DNA of 34,746 nucleotides, from positions 1 through 34,746 of the forward strand of contig DATLFM010000039.1 of NCBI GenBank assembly GCA_035541015.1, given 5' to 3'. Of the stretch, positions 7,567 through 15,531 are shown piece by piece. A program made the position numbers and the translations under genes. The notes under the pieces were generated by a model, which had not been told where the DNA came from, searched no databases, and saw nothing but the letters and a program-made list of their open reading frames with translations. Position 1 is the first letter of the stretch; each line of letters begins with the position of its first letter. This stretch comes from Candidatus Thermoplasmatota archaeon (lineage in GTDB: Archaea > Thermoplasmatota > SW-10-69-26 > JACQPN01 > JAIVGT01).

Positions 7567-8622
7567 TCAGGGCTTCCACGATTCGATCGTGCCCAGACGC
7601 GAAAGCTCGCTCTTGAGCCGCCCGATGACCTCGACGGGCGTGGGATCCACGTTGCGCAGGCGGGCCAGGTAGTAGCTCGTCCAGTCGCCAAGGTACACGA
7701 CGGAGAACAGGTTGGCGAGGAAGTCGCCCCCGCTTGCGGCAAGCCGCGCGACGGCCGCGCCGCGCTCCCGCGCGACCGTCTCCATGAACCGCGCGCGCTC
7801 CTCGTTGGCGCGCCCGGCCTCGGGGCCCGTGACGATCGCAAGCGCCACGCGCGAGGCGTCGTCGCCCGACCACCCGACGAGGTCGTTGTGGCAGATCTCG
7901 GGGATGGCGCCGTGGAAGGCGAGGACCTTCCCGTTCTCGGAGAGCTCGTTTGCAAACCGCCGCGCGGCGATCGCGTAGGGCCCAAGGCCGTAGCAGACGG
8001 CGATGCGGCCGACGAGCGCTTGCGCGATCGCGCGAGCTTCGTTCTTGTCGGCGGGCGCGTCGGGCGTGAGCGCGGGCGCAAGCTCGGCGACGGCGGCAAG
8101 CGCGGCCTTGCAGGAGGCGCCAGGGTCGGGCACCGCGCCCCATTTCGAGAGCGCGAAGGCGAGCGGAATCGTGAGGTAACCGGCGGCGGCGCGGGGCTGG
8201 AAGCCCTTGGGGAGCGCGACGACGTCGACGCTTGCGGCCTGCGCGCGCGCGGCGAGCTTGCCGCCGGTCGTGACCGCAAGGCGCGCGGCGCCGCGCGAGC
8301 CCGCAAGTTCGAAGGCGGTGAGGGTTTCCTCCGTGTCGCCGGAATAGGAGAGGGCGACGACGAGCGTGGAGTCGTCCACGAACGAGGGCAGGCCGTAGTC
8401 GTGGTGGAGCACGATGGGCGTGCGGCCGCCCTCGCGGGAGGCCCAGGCGGCCACGAGGGCGCCGCCGATGCCCGAGCCGCCCATGCCGCAGACGACCACG
8501 CGCGAGACGGGGCGCGTGGCGCGGGGCGCAAACGCGCGGCCGATGGCGATCGCGTCGCGCACCTGGTCGGGGAAGCCCGTCAGGGAGGAGCCCACGCTTC
8601 CGTCGTTCATGCAAGCCCTCAT
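7567..8622 (-). CDS. Bifunctional phosphoglucose/phosphomannose isomerase
   Basis: This 351-residue SIS-domain isomerase interconverts glucose-6-phosphate or mannose-6-phosphate with fructose-6-phosphate. It is the archaeal/crenarchaeal-type enzyme rather than the cupin PGI. Visible features are the first SIS motif VVVCGMGGSGIGG (about 42-54), the phosphosugar-binding SYSGDTEET (about 92-100), and the C-terminal active-site region IPEICHNDLVGW with the conserved His. It supplies hexose phosphates for glycolysis or gluconeogenesis and mannose for surface glycans. The start may be ATG 8622 or ATG 8610; the latter leaves more room for a promoter in the tight divergent gap with the DUF531 gene. 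It ends next to the phased GTATAC array. Confidence 0.93.
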   Translation of the reverse strand: MRACMNDGSVGSSLTGFPDQVRDAIAIGRAFAPRATRPVSRVVVCGMGGSGIGGALVAAWASREGGRTPIVLHHDYGLPSFVDDSTLVVALSYSGDTEETLTAFELAGSRGAARLAVTTGGKLAARAQAASVDVVALPKGFQPRAAAGYLTIPLAFALSKWGAVPDPGASCKAALAAVAELAPALTPDAPADKNEARAIAQALVGRIAVCYGLGPYAIAARRFANELSENGKVLAFHGAIPEICHNDLVGWSGDDASRVALAIVTGPEAGRANEERARFMETVARERGAAVARLAASGGDFLANLFSVVYLGDWTSYYLARLRNVDPTPVEVIGRLKSELSRLGTIESWKP

Positions 8623-8648
8623 GCGGGCCTTGCCGGATAGGGGTTTCG

Positions 8649-9242
8649 ATGGTTCGCACCGACGGACGGGGGCCGCGACTCACGCTCGGATTGTACAATT
8701 CCTACGATCCCGCCCGGTTCCACGAGCAGCACCGCCGGACGCTTGCGCGCGTGGCGCCGCTCGCCATGGCCTACGATTGCAACGTGGCCACGTTCGGCTT
8801 TCCCTTCGACGAAGGGCGGCGCCGCGAGCGGCCCACGGGCGTGGACCTCCGCACGCCCGTGGAGATCGCCGACTTCGTGGCCGACAGCACGACGATCGGC
8901 GAAGGCGGCAAGTACTTCCGCGAGCTCGCCTCCGCGGGTCGCTTCGCCGCCTTCCCGTTCCCGGACCCGGGGTTCCCGCCGCAGCTCGGGACGGTCGTGC
9001 TCACGACGAGCCGGGCCGAGGGCGCAAAGGCGCTTTCGCTGCGTCAGGCGCGCGAGCTTGTCCGGCGCGAGTCGGCGACGTTTGTCTTCGGGCTTGGGCC
9101 CCACGGCGCGCCGCGCGAGGTGTTCGGGCAGGCGCGGCACCTTTTCGACGTGACGGGCCGGGGGCTCAGCCTCGAGACCGCCACGGCCATGGGCGCCGTG
9201 GTGGGCGCGCTTGCAGCCGACCGCGCGGCAGGAGGAGCCTAG
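8649..9242 (+). CDS. DUF531 family protein
   Basis: This 197-residue protein matches the archaeal DUF531 family: LTLGLYNSYDPARFHEQHRR near the N-terminus, the mid-protein NVATFGFPFD, and a C-terminal GLGPHGAP followed by TGRGLSLETATAMGA. The C-terminal pattern resembles SPOUT-type RNA methyltransferases, so a nucleic-acid methylation role is conceivable, but this is only resemblance. The ATG at 8649 lies 26 bp from the divergent PGI/PMI gene. Its stop overlaps the ribosome-binding region of the NUDIX gene that begins 1 bp later, indicating an operon. Confidence 0.85.
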   Translation: MVRTDGRGPRLTLGLYNSYDPARFHEQHRRTLARVAPLAMAYDCNVATFGFPFDEGRRRERPTGVDLRTPVEIADFVADSTTIGEGGKYFRELASAGRFAAFPFPDPGFPPQLGTVVLTTSRAEGAKALSLRQARELVRRESATFVFGLGPHGAPREVFGQARHLFDVTGRGLSLETATAMGAVVGALAADRAAGGA

Positions 9243-9243
9243 C

Positions 9244-9669
9244 GTGGCGACGCCCGGGCGCCCCGAGTCGCCGCGGCTCACCGTGGACGGCATCGTTCCG
9301 TTGGACGGTGGGGTGGTCCTCGTGCGTCGCGGTCGGCCCCCCTTCGCGGGTCGCTACGCGTTGCCCGGTGGGTTCGTCGACGTGGGGGAGACGACCGAGG
9401 CCGCCGTCGTGCGCGAGGTGCTCGAGGAGACGGGCCTGGCGACGCGCGTTTCGCGGCTTGCAGGCGTGTACAGCGACCCTTCGCGCGACCCGCGGGGCCA
9501 CACGGTGAGCGTCGCGTACGAGCTGTCGCGGCTGGGTGGAACCCTTGCGGCCGGCGACGACGGCGCGGAGGTCGGAATCTTCCCGCTCGGTCGGTTGCCG
9601 GACCTCGCCTTCGACCACGCGAAGATCCTTTCGGAGTGGATGCGCAGCCTCCCTGGAAAGCCTATATAG
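9244..9669 (+). CDS. NUDIX hydrolase
   Basis: This 141-residue protein carries a complete NUDIX box. It starts GGFVDVGE and, after a TTEAAVV linker, ends REVLEETGL, which fits GX5EX7REUXEEXGU. Such enzymes split nucleoside diphosphates linked to another moiety using Mg2+. The length and DGGVVLVRRGRPPFAGRYALPGG context suggest an ADP-ribose or nucleotide-sanitising pyrophosphatase; the substrate is not determinable. The GTG 9244 start is chosen because a strong GGAGGA lies 7 bp upstream and the DUF531 stop ends at 9242. An in-frame ATG at 9211 would overlap DUF531. Its own stop lies inside the TATA box of the PCNA gene. Confidence 0.93.
   Translation: MATPGRPESPRLTVDGIVPLDGGVVLVRRGRPPFAGRYALPGGFVDVGETTEAAVVREVLEETGLATRVSRLAGVYSDPSRDPRGHTVSVAYELSRLGGTLAAGDDGAEVGIFPLGRLPDLAFDHAKILSEWMRSLPGKPI
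9662..9669 (+). promoter_or_regulatory. TATA box of the PCNA gene
   Basis: CTATATAG is a near-ideal archaeal TATA box about 40 bp before the PCNA ATG, predicting a leader of ~15 nt. It overlaps the stop codon of the NUDIX gene, so the replication genes can be transcribed separately from the upstream operon. Confidence 0.7.
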
Positions 9670-9705
9670 GCGCGGAGGGTTTCCCGCCCGTCGAAGGGAT
9701 TTTCC

Positions 9706-10446
9706 ATGTTCGAGGCCCGCTGCAAGGCCGACGTCCTGCGCACCGTCATCGACGCCATCTCGACCCTCGTGGACGAGGTCAAGCTCAAGGTCGGGAAGGA
9801 CGGCCTCTCGCTGCGCGCCGTGGACGCCGCGCGCGTCGCCATGCTCGACCTTACGCTATCGAAGGGCGCCTTCGTCACGTACAAGGCCGAGGACCGCGAG
9901 CTTGGCCTTGACGTCGACAAGCTCAAGGAGGTCCTCAAGCTCGCCCAGTCCGAGGACGAGATCACCTTCACCCTCGACGAGGAGGGCAACCGCCTCGTCA
10001 TCCGCATCGGCAACCTCGTGCGCCGCATGAGCCTCGTGGACACCTCGGCCATGGCAGACGCCCAGATGCCCAAGCTCGAGTTCCCCGCCACGATCGCAAT
10101 CGCCGCCTCGGAGCTCGAGCGGGGCGTGCGGGCGAGCGAGGCCGTGGCCGACCACATCGAGCTTCGCGCCACGCCCCAGCAGTTCGAGCTTGCGGCCGCC
10201 GGCGACACCGACGTCGTCAACCTCGCGCTCGACAAGAAGCAGCTCACGAACCTTCGCTGCTCGGAGAACGAGGTCCGATCGCTCTTCTCCCTCGACTACT
10301 TCGGCCACATGGTGAAGGCGGCCAAGGGAGCAAGCGACGTGACGATCTCGCTGCGCACGAACTACCCCGTCAAGCTCGACTTCGACATCGCCGGCGGCAA
10401 CGGGCACGTGACCTTCCTGCTGGCCCCGCGCATCGAGAGCGAATGA
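9706..10446 (+). CDS. pcn: DNA polymerase sliding clamp PCNA
   Basis: This 246-residue PCNA forms the trimeric ring that tethers replicative polymerases, FEN1, ligase and other factors to DNA. The N-terminal MFEARCKADVLRTVIDAIS, the central LVDTSAM region and the C-terminal PVKLDFDIAGGNGHVTFLLAPRIESE are classic. The last segment includes the TFLLAPRIE strand that contacts PIP-box partners. Length and composition are normal for the family. Its TGA overlaps the ATG of priL as ATGA, so clamp and primase large subunit are translationally coupled. Only one PCNA gene is seen here. Confidence 0.98.
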   Translation: MFEARCKADVLRTVIDAISTLVDEVKLKVGKDGLSLRAVDAARVAMLDLTLSKGAFVTYKAEDRELGLDVDKLKEVLKLAQSEDEITFTLDEEGNRLVIRIGNLVRRMSLVDTSAMADAQMPKLEFPATIAIAASELERGVRASEAVADHIELRATPQQFELAAAGDTDVVNLALDKKQLTNLRCSENEVRSLFSLDYFGHMVKAAKGASDVTISLRTNYPVKLDFDIAGGNGHVTFLLAPRIESE

Positions 10447-11522
10447 GCGGGATGGCGCCGACGACGGCGCGGGCTCTGCCCGAGCATCCGGCCCTTCTCG
10501 CTCGGTACCCTTTCCTTCCGGAGGCGTCCGCGCTTGTCGCCTCGGCCGGCGCCACGCTTGCGGACGTCCTGCACGACCGCGCCTTTGCCGGAGCCCGCTC
10601 GCGCGGCCTCGACCGCGTGGCAAAGGCGCTGGACGGGGACGCGATCCCGCGATCGACGGCGGCCACGCCCTCGGAGGCGGTCGTCGAAATCCTCTCGTGG
10701 GGCGTCGCGCGCATGGTGGCAAGCTGCGCGGGGCACGCGATGGTGGTGCGAAAGCTCGCCGTGGCCGAATCGAAGCTCCTCACCGCGCACCTCTCCGGCG
10801 AGCGCGAGGAGATCGTCGAGGCAGTCGCCGCGTCGCTGGGGCTTCGGACGCGCGGCCTCTCCGTCGCGCTTCCGGACTACCTGCGGCACGCCGTCACCCT
10901 GCGCGATCCCGCGTGGAAGCTCGTGAACCAGCGCGTGGCCGCCGGGTGGGTGGCGCTCGACGCGCGGCGCCTCGGACGCCTTGCCGAAGAGGCGCTCCGT
11001 CGGCGGATCGAGTCCGAGCTCCCCGTCGATCCTTCGCCGGAGGTCCGTCGCGCCTTCGACGAGCCCGCCGCCGCCTTCGCCGCGAAGGCAAAAGAGCAAG
11101 CCAAGCGCTTCGAGCTTTCGTCGCTTGGCGAGGTGGACCTCGCGCTGCTTCCCCCGTGCATGAAGGGAATCCTGGGGCAGCTCCAAGCGGGCGTGAACGC
11201 GCCGCACACGGCGCGCTTTGCGGTGACGAGCTTCCTCCACGGGATCGGCATGGACGCCGAAGCCATCATGAAGCTCTTTTCGAAGGCGCCCGACTTCAAG
11301 GAATCGCTCACGCGCTACCAGGTCGAGCACATCACGAAGAAGGGGGAAGGACAAGGCTACACCGCGCCGGGCTGCTCCACCATGCAATCGTGGAACGTCT
11401 GTCCGTTGCAGGAACGCGACGCGCGTTGCCTCTCCCGCGGCATGCACCACCCGCTCATCTACTACCGGTGGGCGATGAAGGACAAGAAGGGCTCCCCCGG
11501 CAAGGGGACGGTAGGCGCGTAG
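10443..11522 (+). CDS. priL: DNA primase large subunit PriL
   Basis: This 359-residue PriL regulates the PriS catalytic subunit during primer synthesis. The C-terminal iron-sulfur domain is intact, with four cysteines at Cys239 (LPPCMKGIL), Cys311 (APGCSTM), Cys320 (WNVCPL) and Cys329 (DARCLSRG), the usual spacing for the [4Fe-4S] ligands. The helical KGEGQGYTAPGC region before the second cysteine is also typical. ATG 10443 overlaps the PCNA stop; ATG 10452 is an alternative. The partner priS gene is 13 kb away in this window, not adjacent. Confidence 0.95.
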   Translation: MSGMAPTTARALPEHPALLARYPFLPEASALVASAGATLADVLHDRAFAGARSRGLDRVAKALDGDAIPRSTAATPSEAVVEILSWGVARMVASCAGHAMVVRKLAVAESKLLTAHLSGEREEIVEAVAASLGLRTRGLSVALPDYLRHAVTLRDPAWKLVNQRVAAGWVALDARRLGRLAEEALRRRIESELPVDPSPEVRRAFDEPAAAFAAKAKEQAKRFELSSLGEVDLALLPPCMKGILGQLQAGVNAPHTARFAVTSFLHGIGMDAEAIMKLFSKAPDFKESLTRYQVEHITKKGEGQGYTAPGCSTMQSWNVCPLQERDARCLSRGMHHPLIYYRWAMKDKKGSPGKGTVGA

Positions 11523-11564
11523 CCCGCGCGTTGTTCCATCGGGGTTGGCGCATGCGATCCGCGG

Positions 11565-11580
11565 CCGGCTCGCAAGCCGT
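11565..11580. terminator. Weak hairpin after priL
   Basis: The arms CGGCT and AGCCG around a CGCA loop (11566-11579) form a short stem 43 bp after the priL stop. A possible 3' end signal; the stem is short and no long T-run follows. Confidence 0.25.
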
Positions 11581-11646
11581 TTCCTGCGGTCGTCGTTTCA
11601 CGCAAGTTGGAAGGAAGTTGAAGTGGCCCCCGTGGGTCTTGAGCGC

Positions 11647-12576
11647 ATGCACGTCGCACGATGGCTTCGCACGATGGCAGCCTTGTTGACCGCAACCCTG
11701 CTGGCCGGCTCAGGGGCTCTTCCTGTAGGCGCCGGGCCGCGGCCCGCCGTGGACGAATGCGTGCTCGCGGGAGGCGGAGACGGGATCCCCACCGCCTCCG
11801 GCTGCCCACCGTCGGTGTCGCCCTTCTGCGTGGAGGACCTCCGGGAGCGGCACGTGCAGGTGATCTACGCTCGTGCGCCCGACGGCGAGGACCGGTACGA
11901 GCTGTTGCTGCCGGACATCCGCGCGCACGTCAAGCTCGCAAACGGCGTCGTGTACCGTGAGGGCCTCGTGTTCGGCCGCGACATCCGGTTCCGCATGGCT
12001 TGCGAGGCCGACGGGGAGGTGTCCGTAAGAAACGTGGTGATCGGCTCCATGCGCGATCGGGACCCGACCTGGAGCTCTTTCTCCATCCTGGCGGAGCTCA
12101 AGGCTCAAGGCTACGACCGCAACAACGTGAAGTACCTCGTCGTGATCGACCGGACGCTGGGAGGCGGCGGCTGGGCGTACCCAATGTACTACGACAGCCG
12201 ACCCGGCCCCGAGAACGCCAACAACAACCGTGTCGCCTACGCCGTGGTCGGCAAGCCCAACTTCGAGGTCATGATCCACGAGCTTGGCCACACGCTGGGC
12301 GCCGTGCAGGCAAACGCGCCCCACTCGCAGCCCAACGGCCACTGCAACGAGGGCCAGGACTACATGTGCTATTCGGACTGGTGGCAAAGCGAACCGCGCG
12401 ACGCCCGCGATCTGTCCTACAACGGATTGCGCTGCACGGACCGAGAGTACTTCGACTGCGGTTACGACGATTACTTCAATCCCGACCCGCCGCCCGGAAG
12501 CTACCTCGACCGCCACTGGAACCTTGGACGCCCGGCCAACGGGTTCTTCGAGTTCCGGCCGCTGGCGGCTCCCTAG
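11647..12576 (+). CDS. Secreted HExxH zinc metalloprotease-like protein (copy 1)
   Basis: This protein of about 309 residues starts at ATG 11647, with a signal peptide (RWLRTMAALLTATLLAGSG). ATG 11674 is possible. The catalytic motif HELGHTLGAVQ places zinc ligands His211 and His215 and catalytic Glu212. About 20 residues later comes NGHCNEGQDYMCY, whose Met240 may form a metzincin-like Met-turn. Cys233 and Cys241 could pair, and His232 or an acidic residue may be the third ligand. I do not recognise a named peptidase family; activity is inferred from the motif. The protein at 14518 is a paralogue sharing HVQVIYARA, the zinc region and the C-terminal DYF.P.PPPGSYL..HWNL. It is followed by a membrane-tethered regulator. 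Confidence 0.85.
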   Translation: MHVARWLRTMAALLTATLLAGSGALPVGAGPRPAVDECVLAGGGDGIPTASGCPPSVSPFCVEDLRERHVQVIYARAPDGEDRYELLLPDIRAHVKLANGVVYREGLVFGRDIRFRMACEADGEVSVRNVVIGSMRDRDPTWSSFSILAELKAQGYDRNNVKYLVVIDRTLGGGGWAYPMYYDSRPGPENANNNRVAYAVVGKPNFEVMIHELGHTLGAVQANAPHSQPNGHCNEGQDYMCYSDWWQSEPRDARDLSYNGLRCTDREYFDCGYDDYFNPDPPPGSYLDRHWNLGRPANGFFEFRPLAAP

Positions 12577-12724
12577 GACGTATGCGTTCGGGCGCGTTAC
12601 CGGCGGAGCGGACGCAAGCATTAAGCGATGCGTAGGAGACGAGCGGGTGGGAGAGGAGCGTGGAGCCCCCAACGATCCGCACGCGGCACGCAGGGGAGCG
12701 GACGCCGGGGACGGTTCCGGCAAG

Positions 12725-12741
12725 TTGGGGCAAGTTTCATG
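12725..12741 (+). promoter_or_regulatory. Candidate shared element TGGGGCAAGTTTCAT
   Basis: This sequence, 33-49 bp upstream of the regulator start at 12774, nearly matches TGGGGCACGTTTGAT at 14477-14491, which is upstream of the second metalloprotease. It could be a binding site for one of the local winged-helix regulators. Confidence 0.25.
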
Positions 12742-12773
12742 ACCGCCCGCGCGGCAAGGCCGCCGGGAGAGGC

Positions 12774-14429
12774 ATGCGGCAGGCAAGCATCGCGATCGGC
12801 CTTCTGCTCGCCGCGCCACGCGCCGTGAGCCGGTCTTGTCGTTTGCCTCCTGCGCGCCTGCCTGGCCCCCGCCGCAAGGGAAGCCGCGGGCTTCCCCGGC
12901 GCCTGGCCGATCTTTCCGTCGCCGGCGCCGTGCTGGCGGCTGCGCTTGCCGCGCCGACGGCAAGCGCCGCCGACTGCTCGCAGGCGCCTCTGGCCTGCTG
13001 CCTTGTCGACGCCATCCTCCACGTGGGATGGGTCGACGCCCCATGCCGCAACTCGCACCACCTCGTGGCCGCCCATCTTCTGGAGGGAAGCCGGACCAAG
13101 GCTTCCGTCCAGCCGCTTGCGGGCGTGCTCGTGGAGATCGCATTGGATCCCTCGCATCTTGCCGCCGACTCCGACGAACCCTTTCTTCGCCTGCGGTACG
13201 AAGCGGGCTTCCAATCGATGCACGCGGGGGCTCCCGATCTCGTGGAGCTCATCCGGCTCGTGACCTCGACCCGGGCGCACGGGCAGACGAGCGCGTCCGT
13301 GGAGCTCTTCGTTCCCTGCGCAAGGTCGGTCGCCCGCGCCTGGGCGGGAGCCGGAGGAGGCCTTGCCGGGGAGGGCGCCGCCGCGGAACACAATTTCGAC
13401 GGCGACGCCCGCGCGGTGTGCGGCGCAATCCTCGCGAGCCTCCCCTCGCCTTCCCGCCCGGACGTTCCGGGTCCGCCGGCGGTCGCTCCCCCGGATGCGG
13501 GCGAAGCCGCGGTTGCCCATCGTGACCCCGCCCCGGTCCCGGGCGTCGGGGATCCGGTCGCCAAGGCGGCTCTCGACGTGGCCGGCGCCGCCGGCGACGC
13601 GCGCGCCAGCGCCCGCCTCGACTGCGAAGCGCCCTTGGTCACGCAGGACGCCTGCCACGCGAGCTTCTCGACGCCCGACGTGCTGGCCGTGCCGGCGGAG
13701 CCCGGCCCGCCACCGCAGGAGCCCCCTTCGCCCTCGGAAGCTTCCGGGGGTCATGCGCCTTCCTCCTCACGCGCCGACAAGGAATCGACGCCGTCGATCC
13801 CGTCGGCGGCGGACCCGCGCGGGGTCCTCCCTGGCTACGGTCCCGCAGACTCGGGGTCGTCCCGGGGCAGCCTGGCCGCCGCGCGGCCGGCTCCCCCGGC
13901 CCCTTCGCCGGCGGAGGCTTGGAGCGCCCTGCTGACGCTGGCGGCCCTTGCGGGCGGGCTCTACCACCGGATCTCCCGCGAAAGGGCCCTCGAGCAGGAG
14001 ACGCGCCGCAGCGTCTACGAGCTCATCCGGCGGGAGCCGGGGCTCCGCACGGGGACCGTCGCGGCGCGCCTGGGCTTGAGCTACAAGACGGTCGGCGCCC
14101 ACCTGCGGTACCTCGCCCAGTTCGGCTACGTCGAAGGGATCGGGGACGGGCAGCGCCGCTACTTTGCCACCGGCTCGATTTCCTCGGCGGACAAGCGCCT
14201 CCACCTCGCCGCCTCGCGCCCCGCCTCGCGCCTCGTGCTCGAGTTCGTGCGCGAGCGGAAGACGGTGGCCTTGGCCGACCTTCGCGCCGCCTTGGCGATG
14301 CCCAAGGCGACGGCCACGTCGGCTGTGCGGGCCCTGCAAGCGGCCGGGCTCGTGACGGTGCGGCGCGAGGGCCGTTTCGTCTTCGTCTCGGAGTTTCCCT
14401 CGCGCCAGGCCGAGAAGCCACAGCCGTGA
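12774..14429 (+). CDS. Membrane-tethered tandem winged-helix regulator (copy C)
   Basis: The predicted protein is about 551 residues from ATG 12774, chosen for the GGGA core 5 bp upstream. A GTG at 12660 and a GTG at 12827 are in frame, and the true start is uncertain. The strongest signal-peptide-like segment is LADLSVAGAVLAAALAAPTASA at about residues 42-65. A cysteine-containing extracytoplasmic region follows, then a long Pro/Ala/Ser-rich linker (about 220-380). A single transmembrane helix lies near 383-398, followed by LYHRISRE. The first winged helix (about 403-465, recognition helix YKTVGAHLRYLAQFG) and the second (about 480-545, PKATATSAVRALQAAG) complete the cytoplasmic part. It sits between two secreted metalloproteases and is probably the partner of one of them (inference from position). 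A remnant of a similar gene lies at 15528-16000. Confidence 0.85.
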   Translation: MRQASIAIGLLLAAPRAVSRSCRLPPARLPGPRRKGSRGLPRRLADLSVAGAVLAAALAAPTASAADCSQAPLACCLVDAILHVGWVDAPCRNSHHLVAAHLLEGSRTKASVQPLAGVLVEIALDPSHLAADSDEPFLRLRYEAGFQSMHAGAPDLVELIRLVTSTRAHGQTSASVELFVPCARSVARAWAGAGGGLAGEGAAAEHNFDGDARAVCGAILASLPSPSRPDVPGPPAVAPPDAGEAAVAHRDPAPVPGVGDPVAKAALDVAGAAGDARASARLDCEAPLVTQDACHASFSTPDVLAVPAEPGPPPQEPPSPSEASGGHAPSSSRADKESTPSIPSAADPRGVLPGYGPADSGSSRGSLAAARPAPPAPSPAEAWSALLTLAALAGGLYHRISRERALEQETRRSVYELIRREPGLRTGTVAARLGLSYKTVGAHLRYLAQFGYVEGIGDGQRRYFATGSISSADKRLHLAASRPASRLVLEFVRERKTVALADLRAALAMPKATATSAVRALQAAGLVTVRREGRFVFVSEFPSRQAEKPQP

Positions 14430-14476
14430 GGGCCGAGGGCGTCGTGCGCCTGATCCTTCCGTACGGTTCCAAGAAT

Positions 14477-14491
14477 CTGGGGCACGTTTGA
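14477..14491 (+). promoter_or_regulatory. Candidate shared element TGGGGCACGTTTGAT
   Basis: This is the second occurrence of the element at 12725-12741, with 13 of 15 positions alike. It lies 27-41 bp upstream of the metalloprotease start at 14518. Confidence 0.25.
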
Positions 14492-14517
14492 TTTTGCAGC
14501 CAGGGCTCCCGTGGGCG

Positions 14518-15531
14518 ATGAGAGCCGTCTTCGCTTCCCGTGCCTGGCCTTGGGCCGCCTTCGTCCTTGTGGTTGCCGTGGGGGCATCCGCGCTTCCGTT
14601 GCTCGCCCTGCAGGCGGCATCCGACGAGTCGGTTTCGCGCTCGGTGGGGGAACTTCGCAATCCATGCTTGTCGGAAGGCGCAGGCGATTTCATGCCGTGG
14701 TTTGGGGCCTGCCCGAATCGGGTGCCGCCCGATTGCGCGCCGACGTCGGCACCGCACGTCCAAGTGATCTACGCGCGCGCCTCCGACGCGCCGGATCGGT
14801 TCGAAACCATGGCGCCCAAGGTACGAAAGCTCGTCGAGCTTGCCACGGGCGCCATCGACCGCGAGGCACGGCTGTTTGAGCATGAGGGGCGGATTCGGGT
14901 CGCGTGCAAGGACGGCCAGGCCGACGTCGCAAACGTTGTCTTGGCGGTGACGGCCGAAAACGCCACCTTCCGCCGCATCAAGGACGATCTGGCGGCCGTC
15001 GGTTACGGTCGCGCGGGCGTGAAGTATTGGGTCTGGTATGACGGGCGGAGCATCGAAGGCGTCGCCGGGCTCGGCGATTTCCGGCAGGACCATCGGCTGG
15101 CCCCCGACAACGAGAACGTGATCGAGCGAGGGTATGCGGTCACCTTCGGAATCGAGAGTTGGATCGTGATGCTCCACGAGCTTGCCCACACGATGGGCGC
15201 TGTCCAGCGGTCCTCTCCCAACGCGACCGCGTACGGCCACTGCCTCGACGGCCAGGACATCATGTGCTACGACGATCGGTTCCTCGATCCGCGGACGACG
15301 CGGGACTTGATGCCCTACAATCCAGCCGCATGCATCGACTACGAACATTTCGACTGCAACCACGACGACTATTTCCACCCGGAGCCCCCACCGGGATCGT
15401 ACCTTGCCACGCACTGGAACTTGGCGCATCCGTACAACGTGTACCTCCGCGTGACGCGCGCAAGCTCGATCGAGGATTCCGGGAAGTTGGGCGCAAACCC
15501 AAAACCCCTCGTGCAAGTCGGTGAGACATGA
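14518..15531 (+). CDS. Secreted HExxH zinc metalloprotease-like protein (copy 2)
   Basis: This protein of about 337 residues starts at ATG 14518, whose product begins with a signal peptide (MRAVFASRAWPWAAFVLVVAVG). A TTG at 14488 would add ten residues. The motif HELAHTMGAVQ gives zinc ligands His220 and His224 and catalytic Glu221, followed by YGHCLDGQDIMCY with the putative Met-turn. The C-terminal DCNHDDYFHPEPPPGSYL matches the paralogue at 11647, confirming a duplication, but the sequences are well diverged. Its stop overlaps an ATG (ATGA at 15528) that opens a decayed frame resembling the regulator family. Confidence 0.85.
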   Translation: MRAVFASRAWPWAAFVLVVAVGASALPLLALQAASDESVSRSVGELRNPCLSEGAGDFMPWFGACPNRVPPDCAPTSAPHVQVIYARASDAPDRFETMAPKVRKLVELATGAIDREARLFEHEGRIRVACKDGQADVANVVLAVTAENATFRRIKDDLAAVGYGRAGVKYWVWYDGRSIEGVAGLGDFRQDHRLAPDNENVIERGYAVTFGIESWIVMLHELAHTMGAVQRSSPNATAYGHCLDGQDIMCYDDRFLDPRTTRDLMPYNPAACIDYEHFDCNHDDYFHPEPPPGSYLATHWNLAHPYNVYLRVTRASSIEDSGKLGANPKPLVQVGET

